Assembly: GCA_009779295.1 (NCBI GenBank)
Contig: WREN01000134.1
Location: forward strand, 1 to 6,559
Reading direction: 5' to 3'
Origin: Oscillospiraceae bacterium
GTDB taxonomy: Bacteria > Bacillota > Clostridia > Oscillospirales > CAG-272
Length of the DNA stretch: 6,559 nucleotides
Below, piece after piece: positions 1 to 5,983 of this stretch. Each line of letters opens with the position of its first letter. The first letter of the stretch is position 1. The translations under genes and the position numbers were made by a program. The notes beneath the pieces are model-generated. The model was given only the letters and a program-made list of their open reading frames with translations. It was not told the DNA's origin and made no database searches.

Positions 1-1
1 T

Positions 2-331
2 TACGAAGAACAAACCACAAATCCCAAACTGCCGATGGAGTTGCATATTTTGCGCATTGGCGATATTTCGTTCGCGACGAACCGCTTCGAATTATACATG
101 GATTTCATGCACAGAATTCAAGCCCGTTCACCGTTCATTCAAACTTTTGTCATACAATTGACGGGAGTTCCCGGCACGGAAGGCGGCAGTTACCTCGCTA
201 CTGAACGCGGCGTTGAGAGCAAAGGTTACAGCGCGTGTATGTACTGCACGCTCGTGTCGCCGGAAGGCGGGCAGGAGCTCGTCGATGAGAGCGTACGTAT
301 TCTCAAAGAAATCTACAACGGAGGAAATTAA
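2..331 (+). CDS. Neutral/alkaline ceramidase-like protein, C-terminal part (5'-truncated by window edge)
   Basis: The reading frame is open from base 2, twelve codons before the first ATG (position 35), with no stop, and that ATG has no clear Shine-Dalgarno site. I therefore read this as the last 109 codons of a longer gene starting outside the window, not a 98-residue protein. The visible part resembles the C-terminal end of bacterial proteins annotated as neutral/alkaline non-lysosomal ceramidase-like, usually several hundred residues long. The recognisable pieces are LHILRIGDISFATNRFELY, then a core beta strand (FVIQLTG), a GGSYLATERGVESKGYSA segment and SPEGGQELVDESVRIL at the end. In characterised relatives the zinc-binding and catalytic residues lie mostly upstream, so activity cannot be judged. 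True ceramidases cleave the amide bond of ceramide. Bacterial homologues next to sugar genes mostly have no assigned substrate. It ends directly before the isomerase ATG and is almost certainly cotranscribed with it. Confidence 0.68.
   Translation, partial: YEEQTTNPKLPMELHILRIGDISFATNRFELYMDFMHRIQARSPFIQTFVIQLTGVPGTEGGSYLATERGVESKGYSACMYCTLVSPEGGQELVDESVRILKEIYNGGN
320..324 (+). promoter_or_regulatory. Ribosome binding site of the isomerase gene
   Basis: GGAGG lies 7 bases before the ATG at 332, inside the last codons of the upstream gene. It fixes the start of the isomerase exactly at the base after the upstream TAA, a layout that favours translational coupling. Confidence 0.8.
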
Positions 332-1681
332 ATGGTAAATATTGGATTCGCCGGATTCGGCGAGATAAACACGCCGTCGGATATTATTATCCGAAAATGT
401 TCCTCCGCGCTTGACGGATTAAAAAAAGAAGGCTTAAACATCGCCTCCGAGATATTCCCCGTCACGGACGACTACAACGAAGCCGACGTTAAAAAAGCCG
501 TGCAAACGTTAAAACAAGCGGAATTCGACGCGCTTGTGATTTGTATCGCGGGCTGGATACCGACGCACGCCGTCGTGAAAGTCACCGAGCATTTCCGGCA
601 TTTAACGATTGTGCTTTGGGGACTTGCCGGATGGTACGAGGACGATCGCTTAGTCACTACCGCAGACCAAGCGGGGACTTCCGCATTGCGGAAAATTTTC
701 TACGATCTGGGATACAACTTCAAATATATCTATGACATTTCGGGCAAATCTTCCAAAACGGTCGAGGTCGCGGATTTTTGTATAGCCGCTTCGGCCGCTG
801 TGAAGCTTCGCCACGCGAAAGCCGGAATGATGGGTTACCGCGACATGAATCTGTACGGCACATTGTTCGACGGCACTTCTCTCAAGCGCGAAATCGGACC
901 GGAAATTGAAACGTTCGAAATGCTCGAAGTCGAACAGCGGTATCAAAAAATAACAGCGGAAGCGAAGCAAAACGTTATTAACGACTGCATGAAAGACTGG
1001 AAATTCGTTAAAGAAGCCAATAGCGAAGCGTTGAACAAAGCCGCGGGATATTATCTCGCGCTGAAAGAAATAATCGCGGAGCGCGGTTACGCCGCGATCT
1101 CGCTCAAGGACGTTGACGGCATGAAGAAACTGCTCGGCTATCCTCCCGCGCCGATTTTCATGTTATTATCGAACGAATTGAAAGTCTGCACCGTTCCCGA
1201 AAACGATTCGCTCGGCTGTATCACGCAGTTGATGATAAAATACACGACCGGACAATGCGCCGCGTATCTTGAATTCTACGAATACTTCGAGGACAGAGTG
1301 CTTGCCGGAGTACCGGATTTTATTCCGGCGGAAATCACCGACGGAGACATCACCGTTATGCCGGCGGCGTTCGGCGAATTGTCGCAGGGGATACTGAACG
1401 TATCGAAAGTCAAAGAGGGATTATTGACGTTGTGTAGATTATTCTATGATAATGGTGAATACCACATGCACATGCTGACCGGAATTGGACTCGCGCCGCG
1501 CAAATGGGAGGAAGCCGGGTGGACTCAGCCTGCGCCGCAATTGCCGGGATTGGAAATCCTGCTCGACGATGTTGACGCATTCGCGCAAAACGTCATGAGC
1601 CAGCATTATTTTATCAGTTACGGCGACAACACCGCGAGAATTAAAAATCTATGTGAAATACTTGGAATCGAGGTAATTTAA
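332..1681 (+). CDS. L-fucose/L-arabinose isomerase family protein (short form)
   Basis: Predicted cytoplasmic, metal-dependent aldose-ketose isomerase of the FucI/AraA superfamily. At 449 residues it is shorter than classical FucI (about 590) and AraA (about 500), matching the compact family often labelled L-fucose/L-arabinose isomerase family protein. The N-terminal Rossmann-like part (about 1-160) contains VICIAGWIPTH near residues 69-79. A second conserved block, GYRDMNLYGTLFDGT, lies at 168-182. The likely metal ligands are E290 (in PENDS, equivalent to the FucI glutamate of ATEND), E314 (in YLEFYEY, where FucI has aspartate and AraA glutamate) and H425 (in SQHYFISYGD, equivalent to the C-terminal FucI/AraA histidine). 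All three are present, so it looks active. The sugar cannot be deduced. The gene begins directly after the preceding stop and ends directly before the GH3 ATG, so it would isomerise a sugar made available by its neighbours. Confidence 0.82.
   Translation: MVNIGFAGFGEINTPSDIIIRKCSSALDGLKKEGLNIASEIFPVTDDYNEADVKKAVQTLKQAEFDALVICIAGWIPTHAVVKVTEHFRHLTIVLWGLAGWYEDDRLVTTADQAGTSALRKIFYDLGYNFKYIYDISGKSSKTVEVADFCIAASAAVKLRHAKAGMMGYRDMNLYGTLFDGTSLKREIGPEIETFEMLEVEQRYQKITAEAKQNVINDCMKDWKFVKEANSEALNKAAGYYLALKEIIAERGYAAISLKDVDGMKKLLGYPPAPIFMLLSNELKVCTVPENDSLGCITQLMIKYTTGQCAAYLEFYEYFEDRVLAGVPDFIPAEITDGDITVMPAAFGELSQGILNVSKVKEGLLTLCRLFYDNGEYHMHMLTGIGLAPRKWEEAGWTQPAPQLPGLEILLDDVDAFAQNVMSQHYFISYGDNTARIKNLCEILGIEVI
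1670..1673 (+). promoter_or_regulatory. Ribosome binding site of the GH3 gene
   Basis: GAGG lies 8 bases before the ATG at 1682, within the final codons of the isomerase gene. The TAA-ATG junction has no spacer. Confidence 0.65.
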
Positions 1682-3847
1682 ATGTTATACAAAAATCCAA
1701 ATATACCGGAAGAACAGCGCGTCGAGGATTTGTTGGCGCGGATGACAATCGAAGAAAAAATTGCGCAATTGGTTATGAGCAGGAGTATGCCCGAATTAAT
1801 TAAAATGCTTGATGATGGCACGTTCCCGGAACACGGCGTTAGTTCATGCTACAACGGAAATGTTTCGGTTCCGCCGGAAGATTTCAACCGCTTACACAAA
1901 TATGTCCTTGAAAATACGCGGCTCGGAATCCCGTTGAGCGTTCACGGCGAATCGCTTCACGGCGTTATGCTGAACGGCGCAACCGTTTTTCCGCAGGCGA
2001 TCGGTTTGGGAAGCACGTTCAACACGGAACTGATGAGCGAAATCGTAAATATTATCGGAGCGGAAGCGAATATCCTCGGCATACGCCAGACTTATGCGCC
2101 GAATCTCGACTTGTCGCGTGACCCGCGTTGGGGACGCGTTGAGGAAAACTACGGCGAAGATCCGTATCTTACATCGCGGCTCGGGGTTGCGTATATCAAA
2201 GCGTTACAGTCGCATGACGTAGCGTCGTCGCCGAAACATTACGTAGCGCACGGCTCGCCCGAAGGCGGTCTCAACCTCGCACCCGTTCACGCCGGGGAAC
2301 GCGAATTCCGCGACACTATGCTCGAACCGTTCCGCGCGGCTGTCACGGAAGCCAAGGCGATGTCGATGATGCCCGCGTACAGCGAACTTGACGGCGTGCC
2401 GATACACGCGTCGCGTTTTCTGCTGACTGATGTTCTGCGCGATGAACTTGGTTTTGACGGCTATACCGTTTCCGATTTCGGCGCGGTTTATATGTTACAC
2501 ACTCTGCACAAAGTTGCGAAAACGCCGATGGATGCCGGAATCATCACGCTCAACGCCGGTATTGACCATGAAGCACCCGGCGCTTACGGTTTCGGGCAGG
2601 ATTTTATCGAAGCCGCTAAAAACGGTTTGGTGCCTATGGAACAAATCGATGAAGCCGTCAGGCGCACACTACGCATAAAATTTAGATTAGGTCTTTTTGA
2701 AGACCCATATATGAAACCGGAAAAAATGCACCTCGTCCATAACGAAACGGCAATCAACGCGACAAGGCGTACGGCGCATGAAAGTATCGTATTGCTTAAA
2801 AATAACGGAATATTGCCGTTAAGCGATAATATCGGGAGCGTAGCCGTTATCGGTCCGAACGCGGACGTCGCTCAAGTCGGTGATTATACCGCAACCGGAG
2901 GCGTTAATTATACGGTGACGCTCAAGCAGGGTCTTATCAACAGGCTCGGCGAGGAGCGCGTCAATTATGCCAAAGGTACGCACATCAACACGGAAAAAGA
3001 TATCGAAGAAGCTGTAAACGCGGTCAATAAATCTGACGTTCAAGTTGTAATCGTTGTTCTGGGTGAAAACAGCAATTATTACGGCGGAGTGTTCTGGGGT
3101 GATGATTCAGGCGGCAACGTAGTGACATGCGGCGAGGGATTCGACAATCATACGCTGTTGCTACCCCCCGTTCAACGCAAACTGCTTGAAACTGTTGCGG
3201 AATTGGGCAAACCCGTCATCCTCGTGCTTGAAACTGGACGTCCTTTCTGTATCGAACATGAATGTAACCTGTCAGACGCCGTGTTCCAGGCGTGGTATCC
3301 GGGCGAACAGGGCGGCAACGCGCTGTGCGATCTGATTTTCGGTGACGTGAATCCGTCGGGCAGATTGCCGATAACGTTCCCGCGTTCGGTCGGGCATGTT
3401 CCGTGCTTCTACAACCATAAGCCATCGGCACGCGGTATCTATCACGTGCCCGGCTCTCCGGAAAAATCGGGACGCGATTACGTTTTCGATAAGCCTGACC
3501 CACTGTTCCCGTTCGGATTCGGGCTGAGTTACACAACGTTTGAATACAGTGACCTCAAAGCCGACCGCAATACCGTGAGCGTTACAGTCACGAACACAGG
3601 AGACAGAGCGGGTAAAGAAGCCGTGCTGATGTTCATACGGCAGCACTACGCGCCGATAACACCGTTTGTTAAACGGTTGAGAAAATTCGATAAAATCATG
3701 CTGCAACCCGGCGAGAGTAAAGTTGTTACGTTTGAATTAATCGACGAGGATTTCAGTTTTATTAACGCCGATATGAAATACGAAGTCGGCAGCGGAACTT
3801 TCAGTATAATGATTGGTGGGCTTGAATGTGAAATTGAACTCCCTTGA
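1682..3847 (+). CDS. Glycoside hydrolase family 3 beta-glycosidase (beta-glucosidase/beta-xylosidase type), intracellular
   Basis: A complete 721-residue GH3 enzyme that would hydrolyse terminal non-reducing beta-linked glucose or xylose with retention. The order is standard: a (beta/alpha)8 N-terminal domain (about 10-340), an alpha/beta sandwich C-terminal domain (about 365-570) and a fibronectin-III-like domain (about 625-718). The catalytic nucleophile is D265 in GFDGYTVSDFG. Substrate-pocket motifs are HGESLHGV (88-95), DLSRDPRWGR (143-152) and KHYVAHG (185-191). E485 in CGEGFD is a candidate acid/base residue. PGEQGGNAL (540-548), GRLPITFP (560-567) and FPFGFGLSYTTFEY (609-622) are typical of the C-terminal domain. 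It has no signal peptide or membrane segment, so it should act in the cytoplasm on imported disaccharides or glycosides. The start is fixed by GAGG 8 bases upstream and by the family-typical NPNIPEEQRVEDLLARMT opening. Substrate choice between glucoside and xyloside is not readable from sequence alone. Confidence 0.93.
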   Translation: MLYKNPNIPEEQRVEDLLARMTIEEKIAQLVMSRSMPELIKMLDDGTFPEHGVSSCYNGNVSVPPEDFNRLHKYVLENTRLGIPLSVHGESLHGVMLNGATVFPQAIGLGSTFNTELMSEIVNIIGAEANILGIRQTYAPNLDLSRDPRWGRVEENYGEDPYLTSRLGVAYIKALQSHDVASSPKHYVAHGSPEGGLNLAPVHAGEREFRDTMLEPFRAAVTEAKAMSMMPAYSELDGVPIHASRFLLTDVLRDELGFDGYTVSDFGAVYMLHTLHKVAKTPMDAGIITLNAGIDHEAPGAYGFGQDFIEAAKNGLVPMEQIDEAVRRTLRIKFRLGLFEDPYMKPEKMHLVHNETAINATRRTAHESIVLLKNNGILPLSDNIGSVAVIGPNADVAQVGDYTATGGVNYTVTLKQGLINRLGEERVNYAKGTHINTEKDIEEAVNAVNKSDVQVVIVVLGENSNYYGGVFWGDDSGGNVVTCGEGFDNHTLLLPPVQRKLLETVAELGKPVILVLETGRPFCIEHECNLSDAVFQAWYPGEQGGNALCDLIFGDVNPSGRLPITFPRSVGHVPCFYNHKPSARGIYHVPGSPEKSGRDYVFDKPDPLFPFGFGLSYTTFEYSDLKADRNTVSVTVTNTGDRAGKEAVLMFIRQHYAPITPFVKRLRKFDKIMLQPGESKVVTFELIDEDFSFINADMKYEVGSGTFSIMIGGLECEIELP
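3815..3820 (+). promoter_or_regulatory. Ribosome binding site deciding a GTG start for the SIS gene
   Basis: GGTGGG stands 7 bases before the GTG at 3828. The upstream in-frame candidates TTG (3813) and GTG (3816) overlap this site and have no Shine-Dalgarno sequence of their own, so the GTG at 3828 is the better start. The site lies inside the GH3 coding sequence. Confidence 0.55.
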
Positions 3848-4421
3848 AGCCGCGGTAAAATCGATTCAAATCGAGCGCAACGCAATTGAAAAAATGCTTG
3901 CCACAGTTGAAACGGAAGCGTTCGCGCAAGCCGTTGAGGCGCTCGCGAAATGCCCGCGCATTATGACCTGCGCGAGCGGTTCGTCCGGTATCGCCGCGAA
4001 GAAATTCGCTCATTCTCTGTGTTGTATCGAGCGCGGCGCGATGTTCATGCCGCCGTCGGAAGCCGTTCACGGCGGGCTCGGCGGATTGAAACGGGACGAC
4101 GTGATGGTTATGGTTTCGCGCGGAGGTAAAACCGTCGAGCTATTGCCGATTATAAATGTGTGCAATAAAAAATGCGCGACGCTGATTGCCGTCACCGAGA
4201 ACATGGATTCTCCGCTCGCGAAATGCGCCGATATAATTCTGCCGCTCATCGTTGAGTGCGAAAGCGATAAACTGGGTGTTATGGCAACTTCGAGTTATGT
4301 CGCGACTATCGCGCTGTTCGACGCGTTGCTGTGCGCGCTGATTGAGGAAACCGGCTACACATCGGAGCAGTTTGCGCTGATACATCCGGGCGGCGCGGTG
4401 GGCGAAATGTTGAATAAATGA
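3828..4421 (+). CDS. SIS-domain sugar-phosphate isomerase, KdsD/GutQ-like without CBS domains
   Basis: A 197-residue protein from the GTG start at 3828, consisting of one sugar isomerase (SIS) domain. It aligns by eye with arabinose-5-phosphate isomerases (KdsD/GutQ): CASGSSGIAAKKFAHSL (48-64) is the first phosphosugar loop, PPSEAVHGGLG (75-85) matches the PAEASHGDLG block, VSRGGKTVELL (96-106) sits at the second phosphate loop, KLGVMATSS (148-156) follows the LGLAPTSS pattern, and FALIHPGGAVGEML (182-195) is the family end motif. KdsD is about 330 residues because two CBS domains follow; here the protein stops at that point. Such stand-alone forms interconvert ketose and aldose phosphates in sugar catabolism rather than making KDO for lipopolysaccharide. 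The start overlaps the GH3 end by 20 bases, and the stop overlaps the next gene in ATGA, so translation is probably coupled on both sides. The exact substrate is unknown; 6-phospho-3-hexuloisomerase activity is an alternative. Confidence 0.82.
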   Translation: MKLNSLEAAVKSIQIERNAIEKMLATVETEAFAQAVEALAKCPRIMTCASGSSGIAAKKFAHSLCCIERGAMFMPPSEAVHGGLGGLKRDDVMVMVSRGGKTVELLPIINVCNKKCATLIAVTENMDSPLAKCADIILPLIVECESDKLGVMATSSYVATIALFDALLCALIEETGYTSEQFALIHPGGAVGEMLNK

Positions 4422-5140
4422 TGGAACATTATGTAACGAGCGGAACAGCTAAAATCTGGACACATATAAATGACGATAATCCGAATTGCACGAAACCGTA
4501 TCTGCTCATGTGCGGCGCGGGACCCGGTGTGAACGACGGCTTATCCGAAGTTGACCCGCTTATCAACGACCGTTTCAACACGATACGGTTCAACCACAGA
4601 GGCTGCGGAACATCAACGGCGGACGGGAATTATAAGATTGAAACCGTTCTTGAAGATATTGAAACGATCCGCCAATACTACGGTGTTGAAAGTTGGTATG
4701 TTCTCGGTCATTCGTGGGGAGCGGATATTGCGCTGTTTTATGCGCTGAAACATCCGCAAGTTTGCAAAAAAGTTATTTATCTTTGCGGAAGTGGCGTTCA
4801 GAATGATTCTGACTGGGCGGAGGAGTGCGCTAAAAACACGGACGAATTTGAGCAAGGCGACTTCAAAACCGATGATATGAACTACGAAGTTCTTGACGCG
4901 GAAATTGAATCGTTTAACAAATACATTCAACAACCAACTTTATTGAGAGACATCTCCAAACTTAAAATACCGTTTCATGTTATCATCGGCGCGAACGACC
5001 CGCGACCGTCATGGGCGACTGTCCAACTTGCTCATCTCCTGCCGATAGCCGAATTGAAAATACTCAACGATTGCGGACATTTCCCGTGGATGACACATCC
5101 AGATTTGTTAAAGGATATAATTTTAGAAAGGTTAAAATAA
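4418..5140 (+). CDS. Alpha/beta hydrolase, proline-iminopeptidase-like (S33-type fold)
   Basis: A 240-residue cytoplasmic alpha/beta-hydrolase with a complete Ser-Asp-His triad: S99 in the nucleophile elbow LGHSWGADIA, D194 in GANDPRPSW and H221 in DCGHFPW. CGAGPG (32-37) corresponds to the oxyanion-hole GGPG loop, and FNHRGCGTS (58-66) to the DQRGCGRS motif, of proline iminopeptidases and related esterases/lactonases. The cap region between the elbow and the aspartate (about 125-180) is short and charged, so a true aminopeptidase role is doubtful. An esterase, lactonase or amidase acting on a sugar derivative would fit the context equally well. The start overlaps the SIS stop in ATGATG: either ATG (4418 or 4421) could be used, changing the length by one residue. 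There is no signal peptide. The domain call is firm; the substrate is open. Confidence 0.85.
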   Translation: MMEHYVTSGTAKIWTHINDDNPNCTKPYLLMCGAGPGVNDGLSEVDPLINDRFNTIRFNHRGCGTSTADGNYKIETVLEDIETIRQYYGVESWYVLGHSWGADIALFYALKHPQVCKKVIYLCGSGVQNDSDWAEECAKNTDEFEQGDFKTDDMNYEVLDAEIESFNKYIQQPTLLRDISKLKIPFHVIIGANDPRPSWATVQLAHLLPIAELKILNDCGHFPWMTHPDLLKDIILERLK

Positions 5141-5144
5141 ATAA

Positions 5145-5864
5145 ATGTACACACAATTCAAAATCAAACCGCCGTTTTTCGAAATAGGACCGAAAGCCTA
5201 CCTATACGGCGACAAAATGCTTGAACTCGCGAAAGTCATCGACAAAACGGCTATAAAATACGACGTTGACGTTATCGTCACGCCGCAGTACACGGACATC
5301 CGCCTGCTCGCGGAGAACACCGAACGCATATTAGTCTTCGCGCAGCACATGGATTACCTTCCAATCGGGCGCGGACTGGGTTCCGTTCTGCCGGAAGCTG
5401 TCAAAGCCGCCGGAGCGGTTGGCGTTATGCTCAACCACGCGGAGCAAAAACTAACGCTCGCCGAAATCGAAGCGACGATCAAGCGCGCCGATGAAGTCGG
5501 GCTTGCGACAATCGTCTGCGCTGATACGCTCGAAGAAATCGAAGCCATCGCGAAACTGTCGCCGAACTTGATGGTAGCGGAACCCACGGCTCTAATCGGC
5601 ACGGGACAAACGAGTGATTTAAGTTACGTGTTAGACACCATCGAAACGGTGAAACGAATCAACCCTTACATCATGGTTTTACAGGGCGCGGGAATATCGA
5701 ACGGCAGCGATGTATACAATGTAATAAAAGCCGGAGCGTTCGCGACGGGTTCAACGAGCGGAATAATCAAAGCCGCAGATCCGGCGGCGATGGTTGAAGA
5801 GATGCTTTTTAATTTGCGTAAAGCATGGAATGAATCCCCCTGCCCTACGGGCACCCCCCTTTAG
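5145..5864 (+). CDS. Triose-phosphate isomerase family protein (archaeal-type), probable pathway-specific paralogue
   Basis: A 239-residue TIM-barrel protein with the shorter archaeal-type TIM pattern rather than the roughly 250-residue bacterial glycolytic pattern. The catalytic set is present: K17 (GPKAYLYG, in the place of the usual NFKTY/NWK lysine), H68 (FAQHMD) and E146 (VAEPTALIGTG, with the phosphate-gripping loop 6 at 151-154). LPEAVKAAGAVGVMLNHAE (82-100), GAGISNG (181-187) and ATGSTSG (200-206, phosphate site) complete the family signature. It may interconvert triose phosphates or, as in tetrose catabolism (EryH-type L-erythrulose-1-phosphate isomerases), a larger ketose phosphate. 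The start follows the previous stop by four bases. AGAAAGG (5125-5131) is a distant Shine-Dalgarno candidate, and no other early ATG exists. The family body ends near W228-N229. Residues 230-239 (ESPCPTGTPL) and the TAG stop come from the palindromic repeat starting at 5832, so the native C-terminus was probably replaced. Confidence 0.87.
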   Translation: MYTQFKIKPPFFEIGPKAYLYGDKMLELAKVIDKTAIKYDVDVIVTPQYTDIRLLAENTERILVFAQHMDYLPIGRGLGSVLPEAVKAAGAVGVMLNHAEQKLTLAEIEATIKRADEVGLATIVCADTLEEIEAIAKLSPNLMVAEPTALIGTGQTSDLSYVLDTIETVKRINPYIMVLQGAGISNGSDVYNVIKAGAFATGSTSGIIKAADPAAMVEEMLFNLRKAWNESPCPTGTPL

Positions 5865-5943
5865 CAAGGGGGGCAAGAAAATACGGTGTTCTCCCTTGTC
5901 CCCCTTGCTAAAGGGGGATACCGGCGAAGCCGGAGGGGGATTC
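5832..5943. repeat. Imperfect palindromic repeat with nested hairpins (REP/MITE-like)
   Basis: A 112-base inverted repeat. The outer arms GAATCCCCCT (5832-5841) and AGGGGGATTC (5934-5943) are exact reverse complements. The inner arms AGCAAGGGGGGCAAG (5863-5877) and CTTGTCCCCCTTGCT (5895-5909) match at 14 of 15 positions and flank a 17-base centre (5878-5894). Each half also folds on itself. The left half has GCCC-TAC-GGGC (5842-5852) and CCCCCCTT-TAGC-AAGGGGGG (5854-5873). The right half has CCCCCTT-GCTA-AAGGGGG (5900-5917) and CCGGC-GAA-GCCGG (5921-5933). The G-run hairpins around a TTTAGCAA core resemble dispersed intergenic palindromes seen in several bacterial phyla. It encodes no protein. 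No T-tract follows, so it is not a classical intrinsic terminator, though such a stable structure could still attenuate transcription or protect upstream mRNA. Only one copy is in the window. Confidence 0.85.
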
Positions 5944-5983
5944 CAATTTGAAAAAAATTAAAATATAAAGGAGAAATAAAAAA
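5865..5983. other. Longest non-coding gap: repeat remainder plus AT-rich leader
   Basis: This gap contains the rest of the palindromic repeat up to 5943 and then about 40 AT-rich bases leading to the YjbQ-family start. I see no convincing promoter: TTGAAA at 5948-5953 has no -10 box at normal spacing. It could be read through from the upstream operon or hold an unrecognised promoter. Confidence 0.6.
5967..5973 (+). promoter_or_regulatory. Strong ribosome binding site of the YjbQ-family gene
   Basis: AAAGGAG lies 10 bases before the ATG at 5984, in an A-rich, probably unstructured leader. It fixes the start. Confidence 0.8.

Noticed and set aside
35..331. A complete 98-residue small protein starting at the ATG at 35
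   Set aside because: The frame continues upstream to the window edge without a stop, no Shine-Dalgarno site precedes the ATG, and the upstream codons read naturally into the same family, so this is the end of a larger gene.
650..970. Antisense open frame inside the isomerase gene
   Set aside because: No recognisable protein motif and full overlap with a conserved gene on the other strand.
3272..3706. Antisense open frame of 144 codons within the GH3 gene
   Set aside because: It lies wholly opposite a clear GH3 coding region, has no Shine-Dalgarno site I can see, and its arginine-, histidine- and cysteine-rich translation shows no family motif. It is a shadow of GC-biased codon use.
5832..5943. 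CRISPR array or direct-repeat array
   Set aside because: There is a single pair of inverted arms, no regularly spaced direct repeats and no spacers.
5900..5950. Rho-independent terminator after the TIM-like gene
   Set aside because: The hairpins are strong, but the downstream sequence (TTCCAATTTGAAAA) lacks a T-run. The element fits a dispersed palindromic repeat better.
5948..5969. Sigma-70 promoter (TTGAAA and TATAAA) before the YjbQ-family gene
   Set aside because: The boxes are only about 10 bases apart, far from the usual 16-18, and the region is simply A/T-rich.
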